Shown here piece after piece: positions 17,285 through 25,680 of a DNA stretch of 64,000 nucleotides. The stretch is from assembly GCA_947625245.1 (NCBI GenBank), contig CANQNO010000001.1, forward strand, positions 62,001 through 126,000, written 5' to 3'. This DNA is from an uncultured Clostridia bacterium. Lineage in GTDB: Bacteria; Bacillota; Clostridia; Christensenellales; Borkfalkiaceae. Position numbers and translations under genes: made by a program. The notes beneath the pieces were generated by a model. The model saw only the letters and a program-made list of their open reading frames with translations. It was not told the DNA's origin and ran no database searches. Numbering within the stretch: the stretch's first letter is position 1; every line of letters begins with the position of its first letter.

Positions 17285-17313
17285 TTGACACGCATACTCC
17301 GTTATGATAAAAT
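17285..17313 (+). promoter_or_regulatory. Strong promoter of the 17-35 kb envelope operon
   Basis: TTGACA-N17-TAAAAT, near consensus. The -10 ends 9 bases before the first ATG (17323) and no Shine-Dalgarno lies between, so the operon mRNA may be leaderless. Confidence 0.7.
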
Positions 17314-17322
17314 ATAACTCCT

Positions 17323-18021
17323 ATGATATTCTGGATCATTTGGCAAGCTGTAGGCACGTTGTTCATAATTCTGTTTACTATAGCGGTTATCCCCAAAGTA
17401 ATGCTCAAATCCTACGCGGCAACTTTACCCGTGCGCGTAAAGGCGTTGGAGCGCTTTTCGGACGATTACGGAGACGTAGCGGTGTATGCTACTTCGCCGT
17501 CCGTGCGCAAGTACATAAAGAGTTACCGCATAGCCCGCAACGCCAACGGCACGTATTTCCGCGGCGAGTGGTCCAAAGCCGTCGCCGTTGCGGAATACGA
17601 GCTGGCGGTTTACGGCGCGGACGACAGAATTATGGACGTTATGCGCGTAAAAGAAAAATTCAATTGCGGCAAAAGTACGCACGACACATATCTCCCGCAG
17701 GGCGTGGATTACGTCACTTTGCGGGTGCTGTGCGTGGACGACGACCCCCTGCCGGCGGAAAGGCGGAAATTCAATTTCTCTTACGCCTGCTGGCTCGCCC
17801 TTCTCTGCATATGCATAGTGTTTGCGGCGGATATATTTTTATGGCTCACCACAACTTTCGTGCTCCGCTGGCTGGACGGTTTCACAATGAAGTTTAACCT
17901 CACCGTCGCGGAGTGGGCGGCGCTGCTCGGCTTCCCCGCCCTCGCCATAACGGTAACCACCTGTACTATCTCCCTTTGCAAGTTCTTTTTCCGCAAAAAG
18001 GAGGGCGCTTCGGATGAATAA
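17323..18021 (+). CDS. Envelope operon gene 1: membrane protein, unknown
   Basis: 232 residues. Membrane helix at the N-terminus (about 3-24), a soluble middle of about 120 residues, then two membrane helices (about 152-176 and 192-216) and a basic tail. The middle (AVAEYELAVYGADDRIMDVM) has no motif I recognise. First gene after a near-consensus promoter; overlaps the next gene by 8 bases. Probably a structural membrane subunit of the system encoded downstream (inference from position). Confidence 0.65.
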   Translation: MIFWIIWQAVGTLFIILFTIAVIPKVMLKSYAATLPVRVKALERFSDDYGDVAVYATSPSVRKYIKSYRIARNANGTYFRGEWSKAVAVAEYELAVYGADDRIMDVMRVKEKFNCGKSTHDTYLPQGVDYVTLRVLCVDDDPLPAERRKFNFSYACWLALLCICIVFAADIFLWLTTTFVLRWLDGFTMKFNLTVAEWAALLGFPALAITVTTCTISLCKFFFRKKEGASDE

Positions 18022-18712
18022 AGCAAAATCCCCCGCAACAAAGCCCGCAACGCCTACGGCAAAACCCGCGGCGGCAACGGCAAAGCCTGCGGCGGCGACG
18101 GCAAAGCCCGCGGCAAAAAAGCCGCAGACCCGCACGGAACCGCTGTGCGGCCGTCTTAACTACGCGGGCGGCTTTCCGGTGTACTTGTCGCGTTACGTTT
18201 TGACGGGCGGCGACAAACCCCGCGCGGCTATGCGCTTTTTCAATGCGAGCGATATAGTAGTCACGGGACTCAGGTTCAGGCTTTACGAAAAGGATGCGAG
18301 CGGCAAAGTAATAGCCGATTACTCCCTCGAAAAGACGGGGCTGTTCGCCGAACAGGGCGAGGAATTCGCCGTTGCGGACACGAACATAAGCAAGGCATGC
18401 GTTTCGGTGGAAGCTAAGCTCGAATCGGTGATCTCTTCGCCTTACGAATACGTCGTAAAAGAGGACGGCGTTAAAATAAATTACGGCGCCGCAGAGAGAG
18501 AACCGGAATACTTTTTCAGAAAACAAAGCGGCTATTCGGTAAAAAAATCCCGTAAAAAGTACACGGTTATTTCAATCGCCGCGGTACTTGCGGCTGTACT
18601 TTTAACGGCGTTCACCGTATGGCGGTTGGGCGTACTCGACAGATTTTTGCCCGAAGATATTTATAGTGCGGAAAACAATACTACCTTTGTTGACGGTGAT
18701 GCGCAATGTTGA
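18014..18712 (+). CDS. Envelope operon gene 2: Ala/Lys/Pro tail plus single membrane helix
   Basis: 232 residues. Starts with a flexible Ala-Lys-Pro tail made of AKPAAAT repeats (residues about 5-38), then a small beta-rich domain (about 45-150, LCGRLNYAGGFPVYLSRYVL onward) that recalls Ig-like stand-alone domains, and one membrane helix near 183-203 followed by a short segment. The tail repeats are encoded by near-identical 21-base units (18055-18118). Overlaps both neighbours (8 and 7 bases). Family unknown. Confidence 0.65.
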   Translation: MNKAKSPATKPATPTAKPAAATAKPAAATAKPAAKKPQTRTEPLCGRLNYAGGFPVYLSRYVLTGGDKPRAAMRFFNASDIVVTGLRFRLYEKDASGKVIADYSLEKTGLFAEQGEEFAVADTNISKACVSVEAKLESVISSPYEYVVKEDGVKINYGAAEREPEYFFRKQSGYSVKKSRKKYTVISIAAVLAAVLLTAFTVWRLGVLDRFLPEDIYSAENNTTFVDGDAQC

Positions 18713-21700
18713 AACACGGCGATATAATACAAAAACTCGATACGCTCGCCAAAGCGGCTGTAATTTCCTCCGCGCTCGACCCCGCGGCTTTCGAAGAGGC
18801 GGGCATACCCCCCGTACGGCGCGTTCTTTTAAAGGAACTTGGCAAAGCCGAAGGTATCTCCTATGCGAGCGCCGCGCGGACATGGAACCCCGCGCTTGTT
18901 GGCGGCATGACAAAAAAGCTGGTCGAAAAATCGGCTGCCGAAGGCGGCAGGCTGTTTTTGACGCCCGACCTTAAAACGGCGGTAAACCCCTATGAAGAGG
19001 GGCTGTCGGAGGATGCATACTTAAACGGCGAAATGGGCGCGGACATCATCCGCGGAATACATGTTGCGGGCGCGTCGGCGGGGCTCAACCGCCCTTCCGT
19101 AGGATTAAAGGAAATAGAATATCTCGACCGCCGCGAGGATCCCGCGGCTATTCACGAGCTGGTTATAAAGCCCTTTCTCCTCGCGGTAAAAAATTCCCCC
19201 TGCGAAGCGGTGTTTCTGGAGCCCTTGCGCGAGGGAACGGGATATTACAACACCAACCGCGCAATTCTCGGCGAGGCGCAAAGCGGCTTGTTCGGCGAGG
19301 GCACGTTTATAGTGGGAGAGGGAGTGAATTCCTCTTCGGACGCGGTTGCGCTCTTAAACGGCGGTATTACCCTCGGCGGGGTAATCATACCCCTCGAACG
19401 CGCCGCGAGAAGATATTTAAGGCTTAAACAATACGAAGAAGAGGGCAGCATAGCCGCCCGCGAAATAGAGGATTCGCTTAAAGACGGCACGGCTATAGAC
19501 GAGGAAAAAATCGACGCCCTGCTCGACGAAATAATAGATTTTGCAATGAGGACCGACGGCTTGAAAACGGGCGGGGAAGAGAGTTTTGGCGGCGCTGCGG
19601 AACAGGCTGACGCTGTAAACCCCGTTCCCGAAACTCCCGTTTCGGAAACTCCCGCCGCAGAACCCGACGTTTTGCAAACTCCCGTGCCCGAAGTTTCAGC
19701 TCTTGTGAGCGATAAGGAAGTACGGGCTGAGGGCGGCGCGGACGGTTACGCCGTGCCCGCGTTTGCGGACGGCGAAGCCGCGCTTTACCGCACCACTGCG
19801 GAGAGCGTCGTTCTGTTAAAAAACCATAAGATACTTCCCCTTCGCGAGGGAACGGCGATATCCGTTCTCGGCGAGGGATATAAGGATTTGTCGGCGCTCG
19901 GCGAAAAATTTTCGGTAACGGGCAAAGCGGCGGGTTACGATGCCGCTAAAGCCCGCAGCGAAGCGCTTATCCCCACCGCGGTACGGGCGTCCGCACGGGC
20001 GCAGGCGGCAATTGTTTTTCTTCGCCCCGACCCTAACGGCAAGGAGCTCTCCCTGCCGCCCAACCGCATAGCCCTGCTCGACGCGCTCAAAAAGGCGGGC
20101 AAGCGGGTGATTGCCGTAATTTTGGGCGACGTTCCCGTGGATATGTCTTTCGACCGCTATGCGGACGCGGTGCTCTTCGCCCCCGCAGAAGGCAAGTTCG
20201 CATGCGACGTGCTCGCGCGCGTACTGTGCGGCGAAATAAACCCCTCGGGCAGGCTCACGCGCACCCTTTACGACCGCGCGGACGAGTACTTCGAAAATTA
20301 CCGCAACGACAGAAATACGGGCAGAATGAACGTCGGCTCGTTTGTCGGCTACCGCAGGTACGAGACGGAAGGCATAAAAGTGCGCTATCCGTTCGGCTTT
20401 GGGGCTTCGTATACCCAATTCAGATATTCGGGTCTGGAAGTCGGCGCGGACTATGTCAGCTTTACCCTCACTAACAGCGGCAAAGCGGACGGCGCGGAAG
20501 TTGCGCAGGTTTATATAGGCGTACCGTCAAAAACCCGCGTAGTGCCCAAAAAACAGCTCAGGGCATTTGAAAAAGTATTTTTAAAGGCGGGGGAGAGCAA
20601 AGAGGTAAAAATTCCCCTGCCGGACGAGAGTTTTGAAACGTTCGACTCCGATATGTACGCCGATAACGTGGAAACGGGGGAATATGCCATATATGTGGGC
20701 GCATCTGCGCTCGACATACGCCTTACCGGCAAGCGCAGGGCGGAGGGCGTCACCCGCAATCCGCAGGGCGACAGCAACACGGATTATTTCCCCGACGGCG
20801 AGTACGACGACACCTGTAACGTTAAAAAGGAGAACAGGTTCGGGGAAACCGAAGTTAAAACTCCCGCAAAATTGCGGCAGTTGCACAACGCGGCTATTTT
20901 TGCCTTTCCGCTGATTGCGGTAACCTTTTTCCTGCTCGTATCGGTACTCATACTATCATATGCTTTAAACTATATCCTTCTGTCGGCGGCGGCGGAAGAG
21001 ACGGTGGAGTGGTCGCTTTATATATTTGCCGTACTCATGCTTGCACTGTGCCCGCTTTTGGGGCGGTTCAACCGTAAGCGGCTGGTATACAGCCGTATGG
21101 CGGCGCTGTTCATAACCCCCGTGCTCATAACCGTGTGCTTTATTCTCGGCGCCATAATGCTTACCAACAACGGCGGCGCGGCGGAGCGCATCTGTCTGCG
21201 CATAATCACCTGTTTTGCGGTGGGCGTACCCATTTTCGCGGTGGTCGCAACCCTGATAGAGCGCCAGCTCTGGCGCACAAAGACGGGCAACAACCGTTGG
21301 GACAGATATTATTTCACCCGCGAACCCGACGAGATCACCACTTCGGGGGAGGACTTTGAAACGGCTTTCAAAACAGCCGAAGCGCTGCGCGCGCAAAAGA
21401 ACGCCGAAAGCAAGACCGAAGAAACGCCCGAAGAGACCGAAGTGGTAAGCTTTTACGATAAAAGCCTCACCTATCCCCGCCTCATCGAAGATTGCAATCA
21501 ATTTATAAAAGAGCGCGGGCTTAAAGTTTCGGAAGAAGATCTGCGCAACTATCTCGCCGCGGTATTTTCCACCCGCTTAATAATTGTTCCCGCGGGCGGC
21601 GGCGCGGCGCTGTGCGAAGCGGTCGCGGGCTATTTCGGCAAAAAAGCCGCGGTGGACAACGCCGAAAAATACCGCCGGTACGACGATTTGTTCACTAAGT

Positions 21701-22395
21701 GGAAAAAGGACGGCAACGCCTGCCCCACCGCATTAAACGGGGCAATCGCCTGCGCCAAACGCGAAAGCGCATATATGCACACCGCGCTGATAAGGCATGT
21801 AGACAAAGCCTGCCTCGGCACGTTGTTTACGCCCGTTGCCGAAGTGCTGGCGCACAAAAAGAGCGTCCTGCCCCCCGCCGACGGGAAGAATTATTCCTTG
21901 CCCGAAAACCTTGTAATAGTCGTAGAGGCGGAGACCGAAAATCTGAGGGAAATACCCGCGGCAATAGCCGAAGCGGCTGCCGTATTGTCGCCCGTTGCCG
22001 AAGAGTGCGAACAGGAGCGGTATAAAACGGCTATGCAGGCTGTGGGATACGAGCATATCGTATTGATGCGGCGCGACGTGCGCGATTCTTACACGGTGGA
22101 CGAGGAATTGTGGAAAAAGACCGACGTCCTTGCCGAAAGCTGCAAAACGGCTAAAATGAGCAATCTGTTATGGATAAAGCTGGAAACGCACTCGGCGTTT
22201 GCCGTTGCATGCGGCGCGGAAGGGCACGAGGCGCTCGACGGCGCGCTCGCGGCGGAGACGATGCCCTGGCTGTGTTCGGTATGGGACGATAAAGTCTGCA
22301 AAAAATCCGCGGGCAAAGCCTTAATCGACGCGTTCGGCGGCGTGGAAATGAAGAGATGCGCTTTATATGCCGGGGCGGAGGAGGAGACAAAATGA
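18706..22395 (+). CDS. Envelope operon gene 3: GH3-like pseudoenzyme fused to membrane helices and a dead AAA+ domain
   Basis: 1229 residues, three parts. (1) Residues ~1-690 follow glycoside hydrolase family 3: N-domain, linker rich in Pro/Thr/Glu (300-340), C-domain beginning SVVLLKNHKILPL (367) with NPSGRL (512) and YPFGFGASYTQF (561), then the fibronectin-like domain (AEVAQVYIGVPS). Where active GH3 enzymes have the nucleophile in a VVSDW-type motif this protein reads FIVGEGVNS (201-209), so it is probably inactive. (2) Four membrane helices at about 728-850. (3) Residues ~920-1229 align with the two AAA+ proteins downstream but have lost Walker A (PAGGGAAL for GMSGTGKT). No signal peptide at the N-terminus. 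Overlaps gene 4 by 4 bases. Confidence 0.75.
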   Translation: MLKHGDIIQKLDTLAKAAVISSALDPAAFEEAGIPPVRRVLLKELGKAEGISYASAARTWNPALVGGMTKKLVEKSAAEGGRLFLTPDLKTAVNPYEEGLSEDAYLNGEMGADIIRGIHVAGASAGLNRPSVGLKEIEYLDRREDPAAIHELVIKPFLLAVKNSPCEAVFLEPLREGTGYYNTNRAILGEAQSGLFGEGTFIVGEGVNSSSDAVALLNGGITLGGVIIPLERAARRYLRLKQYEEEGSIAAREIEDSLKDGTAIDEEKIDALLDEIIDFAMRTDGLKTGGEESFGGAAEQADAVNPVPETPVSETPAAEPDVLQTPVPEVSALVSDKEVRAEGGADGYAVPAFADGEAALYRTTAESVVLLKNHKILPLREGTAISVLGEGYKDLSALGEKFSVTGKAAGYDAAKARSEALIPTAVRASARAQAAIVFLRPDPNGKELSLPPNRIALLDALKKAGKRVIAVILGDVPVDMSFDRYADAVLFAPAEGKFACDVLARVLCGEINPSGRLTRTLYDRADEYFENYRNDRNTGRMNVGSFVGYRRYETEGIKVRYPFGFGASYTQFRYSGLEVGADYVSFTLTNSGKADGAEVAQVYIGVPSKTRVVPKKQLRAFEKVFLKAGESKEVKIPLPDESFETFDSDMYADNVETGEYAIYVGASALDIRLTGKRRAEGVTRNPQGDSNTDYFPDGEYDDTCNVKKENRFGETEVKTPAKLRQLHNAAIFAFPLIAVTFFLLVSVLILSYALNYILLSAAAEETVEWSLYIFAVLMLALCPLLGRFNRKRLVYSRMAALFITPVLITVCFILGAIMLTNNGGAAERICLRIITCFAVGVPIFAVVATLIERQLWRTKTGNNRWDRYYFTREPDEITTSGEDFETAFKTAEALRAQKNAESKTEETPEETEVVSFYDKSLTYPRLIEDCNQFIKERGLKVSEEDLRNYLAAVFSTRLIIVPAGGGAALCEAVAGYFGKKAAVDNAEKYRRYDDLFTKWKKDGNACPTALNGAIACAKRESAYMHTALIRHVDKACLGTLFTPVAEVLAHKKSVLPPADGKNYSLPENLVIVVEAETENLREIPAAIAEAAAVLSPVAEECEQERYKTAMQAVGYEHIVLMRRDVRDSYTVDEELWKKTDVLAESCKTAKMSNLLWIKLETHSAFAVACGAEGHEALDGALAAETMPWLCSVWDDKVCKKSAGKALIDAFGGVEMKRCALYAGAEEETK

Positions 22396-23669
22396 ACCTT
22401 CTTGCCGACTTGCAGAGCGTATGGGATCTGCTCACTTCCCCGCTGTTCATAGTGCTGTATATAGCCGCCGTAGTGCTTCTTATGGTGGCGATAGTAGTTT
22501 CGGTTATGATAAACGAATACCGCTTTTCGTCTTTCGTGAGAAAAATAGACAGCAGGGCAGAAAAGGAAAAAGAGGAAAAGGAACAGCCGGGCTGCCGTTT
22601 CGAAATGCTCAAAAAAATAGACGAGGAGCGCATGTCCGCAAAGCCCGCTTCTTTTTCCGACAACATTACGCTGGAAGAATTTTGTGATATGTTCCGCAAC
22701 TTTGCGGCGGGCAAACTGCACCTGTTCTACGATATAGACATAATAAGGGAATTCGTGGCGGGGCTGGCGGTTTCGCGCATTATAATATTGCAGGGCATGT
22801 CGGGCACGGGCAAAACGTCGCTCGCCTTCGCTTTCGGCGAGTTTATAGGCAACCCCTCGACCGTCATACCCGTACAGCCCATGTGGAAGGAGCGTTCCGA
22901 CCTTTTGGGCTACTATAACGAGTTTACAAAGCGTTTTAACGAGACCCTTCTCTTGCAAAAAATGTACGAAGCCGACGGGCGGCAGGATATGTTCATAACT
23001 ATTCTCGACGAAATGAACATTGCCCGCGTGGAATACTACTTTGCGGAGTTCCTGTCCCTTCTCGAAATACCCAACAGCCGTTCGCGCAATCTCGACGTGG
23101 TTTCCGACCATTGGGATACCGACCCTAAAAATATCAAAAACGGCAGGGTGCACCTGCCCGACAACATGTGGTTTTTGGGCACGGCAAACAACGACGACTC
23201 CACTTTCGCCATTTCGGACAAAGTTTACGACCGCGCCATGGTCATAAACATAGACACCAAGTCCGAACCTTTCGCCGCGCCTTCGTTCAGAACGGTGCCC
23301 GTCTCCGCGCGCAAATTCGCAGAGCTTGCAAAGAGGGCGGAAGAGGAACACGCGGTTTCGGCGGATACGCTGGAAAAACTTAAAAAGACCGATAATTTTT
23401 TGGCGGAGAACTATCACATTTCCTTCGGCAACCGTATTATGAAGCAGATTTTGCAGTACGTGCCCGTATATGTCGCATGCGGCGGCACGGAGCTGGACGC
23501 CCTCGACGATATTCTCGCCAAAAAAGTTCTGCGCAAACTTGCCACGCAGAATATGACATACCGCAAGGCGGAGCTTGAAACGCTCTGCGACACTTTCAAC
23601 GAATATTTCGGCGCGGACCGCATGAAGAGCTGTATCGAAACGATAAAGCGCGTCGCGCGGAACGGATAG
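22392..23669 (+). CDS. Envelope operon gene 4: membrane-anchored McrB-like AAA+ ATPase (first copy)
   Basis: 425 residues. One membrane helix at about 17-40 (LFIVLYIAAVVLLMVAIVVS), a charged linker, then a McrB/MoxR-type AAA+ domain: Walker A GMSGTGKTS (~135), Walker B ITILDEMNIARVEYY (~203), sensor-1 GTANNDDST (~263) and arginine-finger region KVYDRAMV. The DEMN form is typical of McrB-like ATPases. I start at the ATG at 22392, preceded by GGAGGAGGA and overlapping gene 3 by ATGA; an upstream in-frame ATG at 22356 is less likely. Its AAA+ domain is clearly paralogous to that of gene 6. Confidence 0.85.
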   Translation: MNLLADLQSVWDLLTSPLFIVLYIAAVVLLMVAIVVSVMINEYRFSSFVRKIDSRAEKEKEEKEQPGCRFEMLKKIDEERMSAKPASFSDNITLEEFCDMFRNFAAGKLHLFYDIDIIREFVAGLAVSRIIILQGMSGTGKTSLAFAFGEFIGNPSTVIPVQPMWKERSDLLGYYNEFTKRFNETLLLQKMYEADGRQDMFITILDEMNIARVEYYFAEFLSLLEIPNSRSRNLDVVSDHWDTDPKNIKNGRVHLPDNMWFLGTANNDDSTFAISDKVYDRAMVINIDTKSEPFAAPSFRTVPVSARKFAELAKRAEEEHAVSADTLEKLKKTDNFLAENYHISFGNRIMKQILQYVPVYVACGGTELDALDDILAKKVLRKLATQNMTYRKAELETLCDTFNEYFGADRMKSCIETIKRVARNG

Positions 23670-23676
23670 GGTAAAA

Positions 23677-25641
23677 ATGACGAGCGAAGATGCTATTTAC
23701 CGTGCGCTTTCGGAGCTTTTCAAAGCCCTTGAAAAGGACGCGGGCGCAGCAAAAATTTTAAGAAATATCGCAAAGGCGCAAAAGCCCGAGCGCGTCACCG
23801 TCACGCACAACGTCTGCCGTGTCGAAAACGATTGGCTGTCCGCAATAGAGCGCGGGCTGGTTTTCATAGGCAGGGCGATAGGCGAGGACAGGCAGTTCAT
23901 ACGTTCGGAGGGCGAAGTTCAGCCCATAGAAAAAGTAAGGCGGGTTTCAAAGGAATCGGTACAGCACCTTTCCCGCCACAGCGACCTTATAACCCGCAAG
24001 CAAAAAAAGGACGACATCGTGCCCGATAAGCTGTATACGGTAGAAAGGGACAGCGACTATGCGGTGTACGAAAATAAATTTTTATATCTTTTGCTCTTAA
24101 AGATCCGCGATTTCACGGGGGTGCGTTACGACGCCGTTTTAAGCGCGTATAAGGAATACCGCGGCGAATTCGAAGTGGATAAAAAGGTGGTAACCGCCAC
24201 AAGGCGGCTTAATATCGGCATAAACATAACGGACGAGCAGGACGACGCCGTCTCCGCGCCCGCCGACGCCGAATGCGCCGTAGCGATAGACAGGATAGAC
24301 AAAATTTTGCAGAGCGTAGCGTTTTATCTGCGCACCCCGCTCATGACCGAAGTCGCGCACGCCCATAAAATAAGTTCGAAGATCACAAAGACCAACGTGC
24401 TGTTGATGAACAAGAATTTCAGCGAAGCTCTGGCGCTGTATGAGTATCTCAACGCATACGAAGGCGACGGCTACACCATAGAGAGAAAAGTGGAAAACCT
24501 CGAACCCGTATCCGAAAAGTTCAAGCGCGAATTCGCCGCGCCCGCGGCGATTGCGGCGTTTCTCGTATACGAGCACGGCTTAAAGCTCGAAGATTATTTT
24601 TTGAGGCAGTACGAAAAGGAAGAAGAGCGCCGCAGGGAAGAGGAAAAGGAACAACTCGCGCGGGCTTTAAAGGCGCTTAAAAAGAGAATAGAAGAGACGG
24701 GCGAAAGCGCCGAGCAATATATGCTTATGCTCGAAGAGCGCAACGCCGCCCTCGAAAAGGACGCCGGACGCCTTATCGAGGCGCGGGCAAAAATAGACGA
24801 ACTCAACGCCGTGATAGGTCGGATGCAGACGGAAATAAACGTACTGCAGACCGAGATAGAAAACCTCAAAACCCGCATAGGCGAGCTGGAAGAGGAAATG
24901 AAGCGCGCCGAAGAAGAGCACCAAAGGCAGATAGAAGCGTTAAAGGCGGAGTTCGAAGAAAAGGAAAAGGCGTTAAAGGCGGCGCATGCCGAAGAGATAG
25001 CCGCCATAAAAGCTGCGGCGCAGGAAGAGTACGACGCGCTTAAAAAGAGCGCGGAAGAACAGCTCATAAAAGTCAAAAACGCCCACGCGGAGGAATTAAA
25101 GGCATTGAAAGAGAGTCACGGCGCCCGTATAGCCTCTCTCCGCGAGGAACATACAAAGGAGTGCGAGCGGATAAAAGCCGCATGCGAAGCGCGGCTGGTT
25201 GCGGGTGCGGACAAAGTAAAGCAAAGCGAAGCAACCGTACAGCGCACCGTCGCCGAACTCAAAAGGGTAACCGGGGAGCTTGAAATTTCGGACAGGGAAA
25301 AGACCCTGCTCGGCGCAAGGCTTACTGCAACGCGCAGGGAATTCGGGCTTACGGGCGAGGGCGACGATTTCACCACCGAAGCGGGTTTTAACGCCTTAGA
25401 GCACGAATTCGAAGTATTGGGCAGGCTCGTAAGGGAAGAGTGGACGGACGTCAAAAAAATTCTTCGCAAAGAATTTTACGGCGGCATACGTTCGCAAATG
25501 CGCAAAAAAAAGGCGCGCAAGAGCGAAGAGTACAAAACTTTTTCAAACAGCGTAAAATCGCGCAGGGCAGAGGCGGAAGCGCCCCGTAGGGAGGATCTGC
25601 CCGAACCCGTAAAGGACGAAGGCGACAAAAAAGGGGAATAA
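23677..25641 (+). CDS. Envelope operon gene 5: DUF2357-like protein with long coiled coil
   Basis: 654 residues. The first ~290 resemble the DUF2357 region found with McrB-like ATPases (RVENDWLSAIERGLVFIGRA; LYTVERDSDYAVYENKFLYL). Residues ~305-540 are a long Glu/Lys/Ala-rich coiled coil (heptads such as AEEEHQRQIEALKAEFEEKE). The C-terminal ~110 residues are charged and helical. I see no PD-(D/E)XK motif, so the nuclease that usually accompanies DUF2357 or McrC is missing. No membrane helix. It starts 7 bases after gene 4 and lies between the two AAA+ genes, so it is the likely partner or adaptor of both. Confidence 0.75.
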   Translation: MTSEDAIYRALSELFKALEKDAGAAKILRNIAKAQKPERVTVTHNVCRVENDWLSAIERGLVFIGRAIGEDRQFIRSEGEVQPIEKVRRVSKESVQHLSRHSDLITRKQKKDDIVPDKLYTVERDSDYAVYENKFLYLLLLKIRDFTGVRYDAVLSAYKEYRGEFEVDKKVVTATRRLNIGINITDEQDDAVSAPADAECAVAIDRIDKILQSVAFYLRTPLMTEVAHAHKISSKITKTNVLLMNKNFSEALALYEYLNAYEGDGYTIERKVENLEPVSEKFKREFAAPAAIAAFLVYEHGLKLEDYFLRQYEKEEERRREEEKEQLARALKALKKRIEETGESAEQYMLMLEERNAALEKDAGRLIEARAKIDELNAVIGRMQTEINVLQTEIENLKTRIGELEEEMKRAEEEHQRQIEALKAEFEEKEKALKAAHAEEIAAIKAAAQEEYDALKKSAEEQLIKVKNAHAEELKALKESHGARIASLREEHTKECERIKAACEARLVAGADKVKQSEATVQRTVAELKRVTGELEISDREKTLLGARLTATRREFGLTGEGDDFTTEAGFNALEHEFEVLGRLVREEWTDVKKILRKEFYGGIRSQMRKKKARKSEEYKTFSNSVKSRRAEAEAPRREDLPEPVKDEGDKKGE

Positions 25642-25680
25642 GCGGCTTTAACTTAAAACCGCAACGGGAGTAAATGCGTA

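Noticed and set aside
22089..23417. Long minus-strand open frame (442 codons) opposite genes 3 and 4 of the envelope operon
   Set aside because: Composition is that of an antisense shadow (rich in His, Arg, Val), it has no ribosome binding site and the plus strand encodes clear AAA+ motifs.
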